From assembly GCA_018056425.1 (NCBI GenBank), contig JAGPFR010000011.1:1-64000 (forward strand): a stretch of 64,000 nt of DNA. Reading direction: 5' to 3'. A program made the translations under genes and the position numbers. This stretch comes from Lachnospiraceae bacterium (GTDB lineage: Bacteria > Bacillota > Clostridia > Lachnospirales > Lachnospiraceae). How positions within the stretch are numbered: the stretch's first letter is position 1; each line of letters begins with the position of its first letter. Positions 62,923 through 64,000 of this stretch are shown piece after piece. The notes below the pieces were generated by a model that searched no databases, was not told the origin of the DNA, and worked only from the letters and a program-made list of their open reading frames with translations.

Positions 62923-64000
62923 TTATTGAAACGGTGTATAATCTTTTCCTTCCAGTATGTCTGCTATACGTTCACATGCATGCCCGTCTCCGTAAGGATT
63001 ACATGCGTTGGACATCTTTTTGTACTCATCATTGTTTTCCAATAACAGCTTAAAGGCTTCGTAAATGGAGCTTTCGCTTGTGCCCACAAGTTTAAGAGTT
63101 CCCGCATCTATACCCTCAGGTCTTTCCGTTGTGTTTCTCATTACAAGTACTGGAACACCGTATGAAGGGCATTCTTCCTGTATTCCGCCCGAGTCGGTCA
63201 GACACAGATATGATCTTGCTTCAAAATTATGACATGCTACAACATCAAGCGGTTCGATAATATGAATGTTGTCACATTCCTTAAGTTCCATGTCAGCGAT
63301 TTCCCTGACCATGGGATTCATATGAATCGGATATATGGCTTTGCAGTCAGGGAATTCTTCCAATACTCTGCGTATTGCACGGAACATATTATGCATAGGT
63401 TCACCGAGGTTCTCCCGTCTGTGTGCGGTAATGAAGATGAGCTTATTATCACCTATCCATTTGAGTTCCGGATGATCAAAGCCATCACTTACCGTATGAT
63501 GCATCGCATCGATTACGGTGTTACCCGTTATATAAATTGAATGCGGATTTTTGCCTTCTTTTAACAGATTTTCAGCGGCAAGATGTGTGGGAGAGAAGTT
63601 GAATTTACTGACAATGCCGATCGCCTCTCTGTTAAATTCTTCGGGATAAGGATTGTTCAGATCATAGGTTCTTAATCCTGCCTCAACATGACCTACCGGA
63701 ATCTTCAGGTAGAAACATGCCAAAGCTGAAACAAAAGCTGTGGTTGTGTCTCCGTGCACCAGAACCACATCTGGCATAGCTTTTTCAAGTATGTCTTTAA
63801 TGCCGTTTAGGATATTTACAGTTATATCAAAAAGTGTCTGTTTATCCTTCATGATATTAAGATCATAGTCCGGCTTGATATTAAATATTTCCATAACCTG
63901 ATCGAGCATCTGACGGTGCTGGCCTGTTACGGTTACTATAACTTCAAGGGATTCTCTTTTTTTGAGTTCCAGAACCAGCGGACACAATTTTATTGCTTCA
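62923..64000 (-). CDS. wecB: UDP-N-acetylglucosamine 2-epimerase (N-terminal end outside window)
   Basis: Non-hydrolysing epimerase that interconverts UDP-GlcNAc and UDP-ManNAc for wall polymers or capsule. Visible motifs are EAIKLCPLV at the cut end, VHGDTTTAFVSALACFY, HVEAGLRTYD, GNTVIDAMH, the RENLG segment and LTDSGGIQEE. The reading frame continues past base 64000, so the first residues with the GTRPE motif are missing. An in-frame TTG at 63987 is internal, not the start. It ends 7 bases from the pilB terminator, in convergent orientation. Confidence 0.96.
   Translation of the reverse strand, partial: EAIKLCPLVLELKKRESLEVIVTVTGQHRQMLDQVMEIFNIKPDYDLNIMKDKQTLFDITVNILNGIKDILEKAMPDVVLVHGDTTTAFVSALACFYLKIPVGHVEAGLRTYDLNNPYPEEFNREAIGIVSKFNFSPTHLAAENLLKEGKNPHSIYITGNTVIDAMHHTVSDGFDHPELKWIGDNKLIFITAHRRENLGEPMHNMFRAIRRVLEEFPDCKAIYPIHMNPMVREIADMELKECDNIHIIEPLDVVACHNFEARSYLCLTDSGGIQEECPSYGVPVLVMRNTTERPEGIDAGTLKLVGTSESSIYEAFKLLLENNDEYKKMSNACNPYGDGHACERIADILEGKDYTPFQ

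Noticed and set aside
1..64000. CRISPR arrays, tRNA or rRNA genes, IS elements, prophage, biosynthetic cluster
   Set aside because: No regularly spaced repeats, cloverleaf-like sequences, transposases, integrases or phage structural genes were recognised on reading both strands.

Overview
The window looks like a chromosomal segment from a strictly anaerobic Gram-positive member of the Clostridia, most likely a Lachnospiraceae-type organism. The reasons are moderate GC, strong GGAGG ribosome binding sites, the clostridial Rnf order C-D-G-E-A-B, a sodium-pumping biotin-dependent decarboxylase operon, a class B sortase, BspA-type leucine-rich surface proteins, and ScpB, IspH-S1 and MurR/RpiR genes of Firmicute type. 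No tRNA, rRNA, prophage, IS transposase or CRISPR array is visible.

Layout. 1-447: end of scpB. 650-5910: a five-gene Na+-translocating decarboxylase operon that carries two different carboxyltransferase subunits (acyl-CoA type and pyruvate/oxaloacetate type) with one beta pump, one gamma subunit and one biotin carrier. 6094-7678: two regulators (TetR and RpiR) separated by a 69-nt near-perfect palindrome. 7671-11539: flavoprotein, cmk, ispH and ribosomal protein S1, tightly overlapping. 11735-12514: orphan CheR. 12586-16778 (minus): three paralogous small secreted proteins, one of them frameshifted, interrupted by a YprB-type exonuclease. 16932-23371: the Rnf complex followed by a GH25-like membrane-anchored protein with altered catalytic residues. 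23382-24164 (minus): an AP2/HNH-like protein. 24197-29245: thrC, an M24 aminopeptidase and ATP-PEP carboxykinase. 29311-31999: a GT39-like membrane protein, a probable 6S RNA with a consensus promoter, and a YihY-family membrane protein. 32050-39108: pheST, a GC-rich nested dyad element, M18 aminopeptidase, queA, PilZ and VanZ-like proteins. 39105-45037: tyrA, an EF-G-2-like GTPase and leuS. 45043-56350: a surface module of sortase B, a 1828-residue LRR surface protein with a sorting-like signal, a second LRR membrane-anchored protein and a YfhO protein. 56361-60945 (minus): a compact signalling cassette of an eight-fold SHOCT-like repeat protein, a zinc-ribbon Ser/Thr kinase with a C-terminal DUF6273-like region, and a PPP-type phosphatase. 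61169-62872: a divergent PilB/GspE ATPase. 62923-end (minus): UDP-GlcNAc 2-epimerase, cut by the window edge.

How the parts fit. PEP carboxykinase, the decarboxylase/transcarboxylase operon and Rnf together suggest fermentation energy metabolism in which ion gradients are built or spent by Rnf and the OadB-type pump. The second half is dominated by cell-surface and signalling functions. PilZ and the MshEN-type domain of PilB point to cyclic-di-GMP signalling. The best candidates for an undescribed system are the SHOCT-repeat/kinase/phosphatase cassette (56361-60945) and the three-paralogue secreted family (12586-16778).
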